Source of the DNA: Miscanthus floridulus
Taxonomy: Eukaryota > Streptophyta > Magnoliopsida > Poales > Poaceae
DNA length: 64,000 nt
Assembly: GCF_019320115.1 (NCBI RefSeq)
Contig: NC_089581.1
Coordinates: 8,185,707 to 8,249,706, forward strand
Direction of reading: 5' to 3'
Every line of letters starts with the position of its first letter. Within the stretch, counting starts at the first letter, position 1. Positions 1 through 10,975 of this stretch are shown here, piece after piece. Made by a program: the position numbers and the translations under genes. The notes under the pieces are model-generated. The model was given only the letters and a program-made list of their open reading frames with translations. It was not told where the DNA came from and did not search any database.

Positions 1-210
1 CGTATAATAATCTATTTTAAAGTCAATAAAACAAGTTGAATTGGAAAAGGAGCCATATTTAAATCTGAAAAGAAGTCAATATTACTTCATAAAAAGCAAC
101 AGTAATAATACAAATCTCAAGTTTTAGAGGAGCGTGAACATTAACCATAGAATATTTTGAAACTTAAAAATCCTTACATCATAATATTTTCAATGAGTTG
201 TAGAACAAAC

Positions 211-2191
211 CTTAAGAGCAGAGAATACTAACGAAGGCACAGTGAAAGTTAAACGCTTGGGGCCTCCCTGAAGTATATGCTTCTGTACAGTACATAAGAT
301 CTGAAAGACCAAAAGCATATTGCAATTAGAAATTCAAACCTATTGCACCCATGCATGCGGATACAAATAAGTGCAGCTTAGCAACATAGATTCATGAAGC
401 AATTAGAATCAACTTATTTCAATTTTCCTATTTTGGGAGAATGAGCACCATGGTCAAGTGATATGACAAAATAACAGGAACAGTTCAGTTTATGCATCTT
501 GATACAAGAGAAAAACGGTTTGTGCAACACATGCATAGCAATGAGTATGTAACCACAACATGGAATCAATCAAAACTGAGAGTGTTATTGATACTTTTCA
601 TCAACATCAGTATAACAACAAATTACCTTCAGCATCTCTTCAGGATCATCATTGTGCAACATGTGAATAAGACACGCTACAGAGTTCTGTTCCTCCTTAA
701 AGTCTTCTTCATCAAGCTAAAATAATAAAAAAGCATAGTTACAGGTTGAGCAAACTTCATGAGAAAATGAAATTGAGATGTGTTGTGCTGATCTAGCTGA
801 ACAAAATTTGGAGCACTAAGCAGCAGGACAAAGACAACAAACAAGTAAAAATTCACTTTTCTAACAAACTGTATGATCTTACCTCATCATCTTGAGCCCC
901 ATCCATATCCTTTATCAGCCCCTTAATTAAATCGAATAGTGCCTCAATCTGCAAGAAACAAGAACACACAGTCATACGATTAGTTGCTTAGTAATATGCA
1001 GAGTAATAACATCATAGCATGAAATATTACCTTGTCAGAAGTAGATATGCAGGTTGTGTTTTTCATTATGCTTTGAATTATTACCACAGCCATCACTTTG
1101 GTTGTAGCATTATCAAGATAATCCATAACCCGAGGATAGTTTGAAAGTTCTAATGCAGTAACAATATTGCTATATTTTTCCAGGGGAGCACTAAGAAGTG
1201 CAACAATTTGCTTTGTTGCCCTGCTATCTTCAAGTTTTGCTTTGCCTGAAAGTTTCTTGACACATGCACCCTGTCCAAACAAATATAACGAGTTAGAAGA
1301 TTCAATTGACATTAGACCACTAATGGATTACATAATTGCCTTGCTATCAATTATAGTACAACAAAAAATGACTTCTTGAGTCAGCAAACAGACCATACGA
1401 GAAGGGGCATAAATCATATAATTGTTTAAAGAAGACTTACCAGCACTTGGTCAACATAATCAAGCCGATCAGGATGTACACGGAGAGTAAAAGTCAGAAG
1501 TGATACATATAGAGTTACGGTTCCAACAACTGGCATGTCAGGTTGGGCTTCTATCACCTGCCAAAAAAAAAAGAGTATCTGTTTAGGTTTCCCAAGAGCC
1601 ACAGCCCAAAATAGCTATGGAATAAACAAACGCAGTGCAATTCAATTGCGTACTATGTATGTTAGTTCTTAGTTGTAAACATTTAGCCATTTAGCCTTGT
1701 ATCAAATCAAATGCACATTACAATTACATGTCCAAACACTAACAGCTAGAGTTTTACCTTTCCAATAGCATTACTCAACTTAGCAAAAGCTTCGACTTGC
1801 AAGAACTCTGGCAACACCTGCATAATTCATTTATGTCAAGCATATACAAAATTTGAATGATAGTCTATATAAGGAATGCTTACTTCAGGACTTGAGGCAG
1901 CATAGTTAGACAATCTATCCATAAGTTGCGAGAGTACTGTTTTGATATCAACACTTGGCTGCAAAAATAAATTTAGAAATGACTTCAGTTCTTGGTGAAA
2001 TAAGTAGAAATTGCATGTAAACTCCCCAAATAAATCCAAATTCACAGTATTCACTATTTAGAGTTTGATCTTGGTTGAATCTATTTATTCTACAATACAA
2101 GGTAGCAGATTCCATGCAACATATATATATATGTCAGATAGTATACTGACAGTCGTAGCTTACTTTACTCTCACACTCACTAATTTTACCC

Positions 2192-2226
<35 letters not shown>

Positions 2227-5200
2227 AAAAAATGCTGAGACATCATGGATCAGTAAATTGGCATGTATGTAATGTACAATTAACATTAGTACATGGTTCA
2301 AGTGCATGTGGGTTTATTTTAGATGGTCTCCTGGCTGCAACCATACGTGCCTATCTAAGTCATAAAATTTACGAAATCACCATTGATTTTGCAGATAACA
2401 AAAGGCCAGGCAAAGCAAAGAAAATTAATTAATCACAAAGGTAGCAGGCAAGTCAAGTCCTTGGTGCTACCAGCATGATGCATTACAATGAGGAATTTAA
2501 AAGGTAAAGTTGCCAACCTGAAGCTGGGGAAATGCGCTCAATAATGTTTCCAATGTTTGTAAATGGTATTCGTCTGGAAAGACTTGGATTATGCAGTCCA
2601 TCAGGTAGAACTGTGCAAGGTCATCCTTACAATTAACGACCTGCCAATACATTAATACTTAAGTTCCAATAAAATCAAGATATCATAATCATTTAACATC
2701 AATACTTCAGACAGCAAACCTGCTCTAAAATCCTTGGAAGAACAGTTTCTTTGTACATATCAAGGTCGATGCCCTCAATCTGGCTTAGAACATGAAGGTT
2801 TTTGCCTACCTAGAAGAAGATAAAAAAAAATAATGCCAATGGCATGCCTTAGAAAATAAAGTTGAGTAGAATATCTAGATGTCACTGAATTACCAGATCA
2901 CGCAGTTCATTTCTTTCCTTCCCGCGCTTTTCCTTTTCTCGGACAGAACCCTATAGACCAAACACGTGATTTTTTTTTCAGTTTCAGATAGGATGGTATA
3001 ACCAGAGAATGGAGTTAATCACTTCTGTCATTCATGTGCTATGGTAAAATGCATGGTAATGATTTAAGGAGCAAAGGCAGCTTCTGCCTTAGGTTACAAG
3101 CCTGCAACATACCTGATGCTGCATCCGGACCCAGAGTTTGTTCATTTCTATGAAATTCTGGAGAACAAATTCAACTGCGTCGTTAATACTTTCCGCATCC
3201 CTGCATGATTAAAACTGCAAAAGATGATGGGATATACAACACTTGAAGGTGTTTGTTATATTCTTCATGTCCCAACTAAATATAACTAACTACAGTTTTC
3301 CCCATTTCTGCTGATCCTTGGTCAAGCAGGTCAGCAGGGAACTGCACGTGCCCACTGGAGAGTTAGGATGGGAATATAAAAATGTATTTAATATGGTTTA
3401 CAAAACTCTTAACTGATTAGTGACAAGGGTTGCCAACAAAGCGATGGCAATTAATGCATAGGAAGTTGCAGCACCAAAAATAAGTACTTCCTCCATTCCA
3501 AATCATAAGTTGCTCCAGTTTTTCTAGATACATAGTTTTTATTATGTATCTAGATATAGTATATATCTAGGTGCATAGATAAAGTTATAAGCCTAGAAAA
3601 GCCAGAACGACTTATAATTTGGAATGGATGGAGTACAAGATTGTATGACCTATGAGTAGTGAAAATATGAAGTGGGGACTAACTGACATTAGTGCCCATC
3701 TTGTAAAGTCAAGGCGATACGTAAAAATTAATGCTACACATGTAATATTTGCAACCAGATAAAGCAGCTTCACCCTAACTAGCTTGGGACTACCATGTTT
3801 CATGTTAAATCTATAGGTTTTAATTTTTCGCTGTCAGTCAACACTACCAAATTATGTTTATTAACTTCAATAATGCATTCATTACAAAAGGAAAGAAAAG
3901 GAAAACATAATACACACTTGGCAATAAAGAATAAGCAAACTCTTGTCCTAAGATTAACATGATACTATTGAAACTCTAAACAAAATAGTTTCATTAAGAA
4001 ATAGCATGGCATGAAGTAAAGGTACAGTACCCTTCGTACTCAGAACCAATATCAGGCAATTTGTCTCTGCTTATTTGAGAAAGGTAACTTCTGAGGAAAA
4101 GACCACGAAGAGGATGTTGAATGCCTCGGCACATTTCAACGAGATCTTTGAGAACATCTTTAGCAGGAGCCTCTTTCGATTTGATGTACACAGATCCCAC
4201 CGTGCACAGGAGATAGCTGGCATGTAAACACCAAATCAGATGTATGTTTTCATAAATCATAGGTATTCTCCTAGAAAAAGATTAGCTCCTCATAAGTTTC
4301 ATAGATGTTCAAGAGCATAATGGAAGTATCATGGAAAAAAAAACACAACAATAGTACACTATCAAACATGAGTAGAAGTAGGTCTGATATTTATAGTGAT
4401 TTTTATACAAATTGACTACAGTAAAATAGCAAACAGGTAAACCACCATAATGCACTGCGGTCAACACCACTTCAACTTTCTTTTAAGAAATATATGCTCC
4501 CTCCGGTCAAAAATATATACTTCACCTTTGGACAATAGACATTGACACAGTCTCTAACATGTACCTTTGAACTCTGTTTTCTCTATTAATATATTTATAA
4601 CAAATACAATCCATTTTTTAAACTATGAAAATACTTGTCAAGGTAAACCTACATATCTTATTTTTAATATTTCAAGGCTAAATATTTTAAAGTTAATGGG
4701 TAGTTAAAGTGTCACAAGTTTGACTTCAAGTATTCGTGACCAGGGGGAATAATCAATTGCAGGGGTAACATCAACAGATAAGGGCTCAGTGAGGCCAAAA
4801 GAATGAAGTTTAATTACAATCAATCAAAATACAATCGATTTGATTTGATGAGACATACAGCGGAAGTGAAATGTATTCGCCATGGATACTAATAAAGATT
4901 GGATCGGATGCCATTGTGGAAGAATTTCCATGTTTTACAGTCCTTTTAGTTTGAACCTAAGTCCATGTCAAAAATCCAATCAACTAGGTTATTTGTGACC
5001 AGAGACACATAATCATTTATGTAGCCAACAAAAGCCCACATCAGCTTGATCTACACATGCACGGTGCACAAGTTAATTCTAATACAATTTTGTGAGCACT
5101 GTAGGATAATGTTTTAATTAACAGGCAGTAACAAGTTACTGTAACATGTGCCCTCCTTCGAAAAAACACATTTTTGTGATAGGTACAAATACAGCAGAGA

Positions 5201-6754
5201 GAAATAACTAGAGATATGCTGACATAATGATGATGTGCCGAGCTTGTAACGTCCCGCCTCTACGAGGCCGGGCCCGCTTACATCTGGCAGCTTTTCTAGG
5301 ACATAGACTACCCTCACAGACCCACACAAGTCTTTTCTGCGCACTTTGTCCTCACTCGTGCGCACCCGGGAAAGATTTCCCGATCGGTCACCCATCTTGA
5401 AATTGCTCTAGGCCAAGCACGCTTAACCTCAGAGTTCTTTAAAAATGGGCTTCCGGAAAAGAAGTTGCAACTTGTTGGTATGAGTATCCTATTAATCCTG
5501 TTAAGCCCTGGGCCGGGATGTTACATCCTCACCCCCTTAAGAGACCGACGTCCTCGTCGGTCAATCCCAAGCCAGGAACGTCCCTTCTTGGCCACATCCA
5601 TGTGTCCAGTTCCAGCGCATGTGCCATGTTGTGTGACCACTCTAGGACCACTCCAGCCATGCGCACCATGCCTACGCAACTACGACACACGCGCCTGTGA
5701 AACCGCGAGAGTCGGCTCTGATACCATTCTGTAACGTCCCGCCTCTATGAGGCCGGGCCCACTTACATCTAGCAGCTTTTCTAGGACATAGACTGCCCTC
5801 GCAGACCCACACAAGTCTTTTCTGCGCACTTTGTCCTCACTCGTGCGCACCCGGGAAAGATTTCCCGATCGGTCACCCATCTTGAAATTGCTCTAGGCCA
5901 AGCACGCTTAACCTCAGAGTTCTTTAGAGATGGGCTTCCGGAAAAGAAGTTGCAACTTGTTGGTATGAGTATCCTATTAATCCTGTTAAGCCCTGGGCCG
6001 GGATGTTACAAAGCTGGAGAGTGGATACTGGAAAGATGGGCATTAAGTTTAGTTCGCTCATGATCAGAAGAGTCAGCTCACTGGTTGGGTATCATTTTAT
6101 CAAGTTATTAAGCATACTATCCCAACGCCCTTAATAGAGACATGTGCTTATTTTCCTCACTAGTATTTGCATACTCCTACAAAGCAATGAGAACTCAGAA
6201 TATGCAAAAATGCGGGCAGGAGCCTCACAGTCTCGGTAAGACATTCCCAGCATGCTGCACAAGCTCGTACAGATCAACCACAGAGCAGCTGCCCCGGCGA
6301 GTCTCCTCCCTGAAGAACATCTCCAGTTTCTTCATCTCATCAAACGCCCTCATGTCTGCAGCCAGACAAGTGAATCCCATCAGAAGCCCAACCGATCCCA
6401 CTTCCAGAATTCCACACACCCAGCAGCTCCAAATCCACAGTTACTCACAGAGCTCGTAGTACTTGTGCGGCGATAGTCGCGAGGTGCGCAGTTCGGAGAG
6501 CATCTGCGCCGAGTACTTGAGTCCGTCCTTGAGGTTGTTGGAATCCTGCGCCCAAATTGCACGATTGGAACACGGACCGAGGAAGGAAGCAGCGGTAGGG
6601 AGGTGGGGGTAGAGTTCCGCAGGGGGCTTACGAGGGCGCGGTGCATGTAGAAGGCGTTTTGCTGGACGCCGGCGATGCCCTCGGCGAGCCACCGCTCCTC
6701 CTCGTCAGCGCCGCCGTCGGGGAGCATCCGCACCGCCGCCGATGCCGCCGCCAT
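211..6754 (-). CDS. VPS35: VPS35 retromer core subunit, N-terminal 543 residues (gene continues off the left edge)
   Basis: VPS35 is the alpha-solenoid scaffold of the retromer complex (with VPS26 and VPS29), which recycles vacuolar sorting receptors from endosomes. Reading the minus strand, 15 exons join in frame with GT-AG borders: 6754-6632, 6545-6449, 6355-6229, 4216-4031, 3200-3113, 2950-2894, 2809-2720, 2640-2518, 1958-1884, 1817-1758, 1557-1441, 1270-1031, 948-883, 716-627, 300-211. They give 1629 nt, 543 codons without a stop. The family signature PRLYL is at residues 114-118, created across the exon 3/4 junction. Other recognisable family stretches are [16 protein letters not shown] (exon 4) and [11 protein letters not shown] (exon 15). 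The start at 6754 opens a GC-rich first exon typical of grass genes; a second in-frame Met at residue 10 is an alternative. Plant VPS35 is about 790 residues, so about 250 C-terminal residues lie beyond position 1. Introns 3 and 4 carry a Cassandra TRIM and two MITEs. No lesion is seen in the coding part. Confidence 0.97.
2193..2224. repeat. Poly-C homopolymer, 32 bp, in VPS35 intron 8
   Basis: An uninterrupted run of 32 C (32 G on the transcribed strand), followed directly by a run of A. It lies in the intron between the exons ending at 2518 and starting at 1958. The exact length may be a sequencing or assembly estimate. Confidence 0.9.
3487..3633. mobile_element. Stowaway-type MITE in VPS35 intron 4
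   Basis: A 147-bp element with terminal inverted repeats (CTTCCTCCATTCCAAATCAT on the left, mirrored by ATTTGGAATGGATGGAG on the right) and TA target duplication on both sides (3485-3486, 3634-3635). The TIR and TA duplication are those of Tc1/Mariner-derived Stowaway MITEs of grasses. It is non-coding. Confidence 0.9.
4497..4749. mobile_element. Stowaway-type MITE in VPS35 intron 3
   Basis: A 253-bp AT-rich element starting CTCCCTCCGGTCAAAAATAT and ending in the diverged mirror image GTGACCAGGGGGAA. The TA duplication is clear only on the right side. Structure and termini match grass Stowaway MITEs; it is more diverged than the copy at 3487. Confidence 0.75.
5386..5489 (-). promoter_or_regulatory. 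5S-rRNA-like RNA polymerase III internal promoter block in the Cassandra 3' LTR
   Basis: On the minus strand this reads GGATACTCATACC ... GTTAAGCGTGCTTGG ... AGATGGGTGACC, in the order and spacing of plant 5S rRNA, including the A-box-like (AAGCGTGCTTGG) and C-box-like (GATGGGTGACC) parts. The middle is diverged from true 5S rRNA. Activity is not shown by sequence. Confidence 0.85.
5715..5726 (-). other. Cassandra primer binding site (initiator tRNA-Met)
   Basis: On the minus strand TGGTATCAGAGC, beginning three bases after the LTR ending at 5730. This is the standard Met-tRNA PBS of many plant LTR retroelements. Confidence 0.9.
5871..5974 (-). promoter_or_regulatory. 5S-rRNA-like block in the Cassandra 5' LTR
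   Basis: Same block as at 5386-5489, offset by exactly 485 bp, in the LTR that is upstream in element orientation. The two differ only at a few positions (for example aaaaa versus agaga near 5442 and 5927). Confidence 0.85.
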
Positions 6755-6905
6755 CCGAGACGGCTGAGGAGGTGGATCTGGTCGGCCTCGCCCGCGGCGT
6801 TGGGACTTGGGTTGGATCTCGCTCTCGTGGGCTGTCCCCGAGGTGTGGCTCGGCTTTGGATCGATGCGGGTGTTTGTGTTCAGCTCTGTTCGTCGCGAGT
6901 ATTTT
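6755..6905. promoter_or_regulatory. VPS35 upstream region
   Basis: GC-rich sequence directly upstream of the VPS35 start codon on the minus strand, presumably 5'UTR and core promoter. No clear TATA box is seen. It ends where a MITE begins at about 6906. Confidence 0.4.
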
Positions 6906-7164
6906 CATGTAGGGCTTGTTTAGTTCAGGGCGTGAAGTATGTTTTGGTGTTAGCAAACCGTGAGTGAGCCCAATTTATTAAGCCCAATTAATTTATTATT
7001 AGCATATATGTTACTATTGCATTTTATTATCGAACCACAAATTAATCAGACTTAAAAGATTCATCTACCAAATTAGTTGTGTAATTAGTTATTTTTTTAG
7101 CTTATATTTATCAAATATTCAATGAGATATAGCGTAAATTTTTTGAGAGGACTAAATAAGCCTT
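6906..7164. mobile_element. Grass MITE with GGCTTGTTTAGTT termini
   Basis: About 259 bp with terminal inverted repeats GGGCTTGTTTAGTTC (left) and GGACTAAATAAGCC (right) and internal sub-terminal inverted sequence. Related grass elements are common near genes. The superfamily (PIF/Harbinger-like or hAT-like) cannot be set here because the target duplication is not clear. Confidence 0.65.
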
Positions 7165-7195
7165 ATTTTTTTCACATTTGTTTTTACCAGGTAGC

Positions 7196-7857
7196 GTGTT
7201 CGTACGTTGCTATGGGACAACTAAATTTTTTATACTAAAAACACATAGATCGCACGATAAGATAACAATACTGTTAAATTAAATATCAACGTCAAAGCGA
7301 CATTTAATTCAAAAGGCAAAGTTCATGAAATTAACACAATCACGAAGAGCGCGACGTCATAGGCTCACAAACTCTACTGTATAGAATTTTTCGTGGTACG
7401 GCTAAGATAATATTTTATATCGGCAAAAAGAATTCTACGATATCCATTTCTTTCATGCACCAATAAATCCATGAATAAATTTCACTGTATCTCCATATAA
7501 TCATGTACACACAAGTTCGAGTATATATGTAAATAGGTTCGTGCCCATGCGTTGCTACGGGATAGCTAAACTTTTGTACTAAAAACACACGAATCGCACA
7601 ATAAGATAACAATACTATAAAAGTATATGACCGACGTTAAAGTGACATTTAATCTAAAAAGTTAAGTTCGTGAAATTTACACAGTCACAGAGGGCGTGGC
7701 GTCGCAGGCTTACAAACTCTACTGTGTAGATCTTTTCGTGATACAGCTAAGATCATTTTTTATACCGGCAGAAAGAGATTTTCGATATCCATTTCTTTCA
7801 TACATCAATAAATCCACGAATAAGTTCTACCACATCTCCATACCATCCTGTAAACGG
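7196..7857. repeat. Diverged tandem duplication (about 330 bp x 2), Helitron-end-like
   Basis: Two direct copies, 7196 to about 7530 and about 7531-7857, share the order: ...CGTTGCTAYGGGA, ACTAAAAACACA, AAGATAACAATACT, GACATTTAAT, CAAACTCTACTGT, GATATCCATTTCTTTCAT, AATAAATCCA. Copies differ at many positions, so the duplication is old. The opening CGTTGCTACGGG motif on the reverse strand resembles 3'-terminal hairpins of grass Helitrons, though neither copy keeps a clean CTAG end. No gene is seen. Confidence 0.6.
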
Positions 7858-7988
7858 CGCTGGCAAGCGAATTAGCCACAACTTATGTAATTAGTTTTAT
7901 AATTAACTCATGTTTAGTCCTCATAATTGATATCTAAAAATTCAATGTGATAGGAACTAAAGTTTAGTCCTGGGATCAAACACCCCTT
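7858..7988. mobile_element. MITE fragment
   Basis: Right part of a MITE ending in TTTAGTCCTGGGATCAAACACCCC, a typical grass terminus (GGGTGTTTG on the other strand). The left terminus is missing. An internal stretch resembles the MITE at 12978-13305. Confidence 0.5.
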
Positions 7989-8275
7989 AACTCTCGACTC
8001 CTGCTGGCTGCTCACTTGCACCACCATGCCTATATGTCTACACGAATATACTCTAATGCCAGAACATCTAAGATGGTCTTTATTATCCACCCTTTGAAAA
8101 TATCATAACTTTAAGGTTGTCATTTGTGTATGTCGTAGGATTGAGATGCTTTGCACTGAACCATGAGGGTGTCTATAAGAGTAAAAAAAATTTTATGTCA
8201 TTATGATGTCTAAGCTTACCAATCAGACAGAGACGTACTTGATTCTTAAAATATTTTCAACATTGCTTTCATATA

Positions 8276-8510
8276 CTCCCCCTGTCCTAAAATAGAATTT
8301 ATTCTCGCTTCCCGAGAAGTCAACTTTTTTTTAACTTCGACCAATTATATATAAAAGAATATTAATATTTATAAGACCATTGAATATATTTTCATAATAA
8401 ACTTATTTGGAGATATAAATGTTGCACGTATTTTTTACAAACCTAGTTAAAGTTGATAAAGTTTGACCTGCACATATCCCATAACGACTTATATTTTGGG
8501 GCAGAGGAAG
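8276..8510. mobile_element. Stowaway-type MITE
   Basis: A 235-bp element with CTCCCCCTGTCCTAAAATAG on the left and ATTTTGGGGCAGAGGAAG on the right, and TA duplications at 8274-8275 and 8511-8512. It is non-coding. Confidence 0.85.
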
Positions 8511-8512
8511 TA

Positions 8513-9877
8513 TATGCTAATGGGAGTAGTCAACTACAAGTCGTGATGAACACAACAATACTTTTATATTATATGCTAATTGGAGCACGAAAAAACGCAG
8601 GAGAATGGACCTATATACGAATGGTGGGAATATTCGTTTAGAAAATTATAGAAGGTTCACCAGTCTCACCATGTATAACCTGCACATCTTTTATTTGGCA
8701 CCACTGATGTTCTCAAGGAGCAGCCGCTTTTTAATTTCAGGTCTGCATGCTGAAAACACTAAAATTAAGGGTCAACTTCATTGAGTCGTCTTGCTTGATC
8801 TTTGTCAATTATTTTCTTACATGCATGATTATTGTTTCTTTTCTTATATGTGGCCTCAGGTGATTGATTTGTTTTTTTTTTCAAAGCAGGTAGGGATCAG
8901 AGATGGTATTTTCTTTTTTCTATCGCGCGGGGTATTGCATGACCGATAGGGAGGAGCGACAAAAAAAAAAAAGTCGCACAAAAAAAAAATTATCTTAGTT
9001 TTGTTTTTTCAGTTGTCGGAGATGGTTCCATCTGTACCGCTAGTGTAGCCAGCGCTGACTGACAGTAGGTCTAGGGATTTGTACCAGTTTCTCAGAGTGT
9101 TGGCAAGAAGCGACTTTTAGGGCTTCTTGCAAGAATTTTTACGGTGCATGAATTTAAATAAATAAGAATTAGAATAAAAAATGTAGGAACATAATTTTTT
9201 CTCACATTCCAAGCAAATCTGTTTGATCTTGGAATTGAATTTTATTTTAATAATCCTAATTTATACACATATTAATTAAGCTAATATGGTTGTATATGGA
9301 TTATATTTGTATATTATTGTTGGTTATACGATAGAGATACTTATATATTGTATTTATATCGTACGAGAGATAGTCGAATAGTGTGTTATAAGTTGCAAAG
9401 TAGAAACATAGAATGATGTTCTATAGAACGAATTTTCATCTCCCACTCTATGAATTTGAGATAGGTTTATATGTGAACTTTGAAAAGCGGTGGAATGTCA
9501 AATTCCAAGCTAAGCAACCTAATTTATTAAGTAGATTTCAATTCCTCCAAATAAAATGATCCAAACGACCCTTCCTGTTCCTTATTTCTCACTGGTAGAT
9601 TTTTTTTTGTGAATTTCTCACATTTAAAACATATAACACATACTATACTGTTTGCTTTTATAAATATATACTTCCTACATAAACATGCAATGAGGTGATT
9701 TTCGTACTTTTTGTAACTAATAATAACTAATATTGTTTTTGTCGATTATGTGGGGCATTTTTTGAGTGTTTTTGTTTTGTGGCCATAACTTGGATCATGT
9801 TCTATCTTTTCTAGATACATATATTTTACTATATGCTCACACATATTTTACTATATACTTATATAAGTATTAGGAAT
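8513..9877. other. AT-rich intergenic sequence without recognisable features
   Basis: AT-rich sequence with homopolymer A and T runs (for example around 8870-8885 and 8960-8990). No open frame with coding character, RNA gene or element terminus that I recognise. Confidence 0.6.
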
Positions 9878-10040
9878 TTGTCTTTGTCTAGTTTTAACCC
9901 TCAACTACAAAACGTCTAGCTTTGACGCTTCAATTATCAAAACTGCTCAATATTGAGCCCTGAGACTAGGTCAAAATTGAATGGTTTTGATAGATTGAGG
10001 TGCCAAAATTAGACACAACCAAGAGTTGAGGGACTAAAAG
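9878..10040. repeat. Inverted-repeat element, left copy
   Basis: A roughly 160-bp segment that is itself an imperfect inverted repeat (TTTAACCCTCAACTAC ... GAGTTGAGGGACTAAAA). A related copy in reverse orientation lies at about 12250-12362. Together they flank the MULE-like element and may be the ends of a larger decayed element, or two separate MITE copies. Confidence 0.5.
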
Positions 10041-10507
10041 TGAAATATTTTAGGCTTTTAGATGTTTTTGAAGAAATATATATATATGGATTTACTTATT
10101 TGTAAAGGGTGCATTTTTTATACTCCTAGGAGTAATTACTCTCTTTGTATTAGTGGGTCATTGTGGACAGACACGGATCCGCTAGTTAGTTAAGTGATTT
10201 AATTAATTATTAATAAATTAGCTTTTCTCCGTCCTGTGTCCTTACTCACGGACTCACGGTGGTTAGTTTTTTTTATCGTAACAACCAACTAAAATTTAGT
10301 AGATACATCGAAACTAACTGTGAGTATATAGGCATACTAAATTAATTAGTATGCATGCATATAGCCACGTACAAATAGATTAACTAGAGTATGTATTTAT
10401 ACTATTAGAAGCACGTATGCATTTATACTAGAGTATATGCATATACTTTTCTTCACAAGAGAAGTATGTGTACATTACTAGCTAGTGAGTATATACGTAT
10501 ACCTACC

Positions 10508-10665
10508 AAAGGAGTATGAGCGCACACGTGTAATGAGAGTATGGGTACATACATTTTTTACAAGGAGTATGAGTACATAATTATTTTTATGGAGTATGAA
10601 TACGTACATGCTTTTATGGAGTATGAATACATACATGCTTATATGGAGTATGTAGTCATATACTG
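10508..10665. repeat. Degenerate minisatellite (GGAGTATGAATACATACATGC-like, about 35 bp)
   Basis: Four to five imperfect tandem copies of a unit beginning GGAGTATGA followed by a TACATACAT-like stretch and an AT-rich tail. It lies inside the MULE-like element. Confidence 0.7.
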
Positions 10666-10686
10666 GATCTAATCTGAAAAAATTAT

Positions 10687-10975
10687 CCAAAGATACTCTT
10701 CTGGTCTAAAAAGTATCAGATGATACTCTCATCTAAAAAAAACCATGGAATTGTAGGCGGCATTGCTCCGGTCTAACGCTCGATCTGATGGGTAAAAGTT
10801 CGCAGCTTCAGATGGAGTATTTAGTATTTACCAACGAAAGAAGTATCCAACGATACACTTAATATGAAAAACACTATTCTAATCAAAGAAAGTATCAGGT
10901 GATACTCCAATCCGTGAAAGAAGTATCCAACGATACACTTATATGAAAAAAGTATGCAGAGATACTATTTTTTGA
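10687..10975. repeat. Array of short palindromes AGTATC...GATACT
   Basis: At least five hits of AGTATC (or AGTATG) followed 4-6 bp later by GATACT or GATACA: AGTATCAGATGATACT, AGTATCCAACGATACA (twice), AGTATCAGGTGATACT and AGTATGCAGAGATACT. Each can form a small hairpin. They lie inside the MULE-like element at irregular spacing. Confidence 0.7.

Larger units (their letters stand above)
5245..6010 (-). mobile_element. Complete Cassandra TRIM retrotransposon in VPS35 intron 3
   Basis: A 766-bp non-coding LTR retroelement. Two direct 281-bp LTRs (5245-5525, 5730-6010), each TG...CA, flank a 204-bp internal region. On the minus strand the internal region starts with a primer binding site TGGTATCAGAGC, complementary to the 3' end of initiator tRNA-Met, three bases after the LTR. 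It ends in a purine tract AAGGGGGTGAGGA before the second LTR. Flanks are gagct on the left and aagct on the right, a 5-bp target duplication with one mismatch. Each LTR carries a 5S-rRNA-like block, the hallmark of Cassandra TRIMs. It lies in the same transcriptional sense as VPS35. It has no proteins and depends on other elements for mobility. Confidence 0.95.

Noticed and set aside
1..210. A further VPS35 exon at the left edge
   Set aside because: No minus-strand stretch here continues the family sequence after ALK; it looks like intron sequence up to the window edge.
5386..5489. A genomic 5S rRNA gene
   Set aside because: The 5S-like block is repeated exactly within two LTRs and is diverged in the middle; it is part of a Cassandra TRIM, not a 5S gene.
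10687..10975. CRISPR-like array
   Set aside because: Repeats are short palindromes with irregular spacing in a plant genome, inside a DNA transposon; no array architecture.
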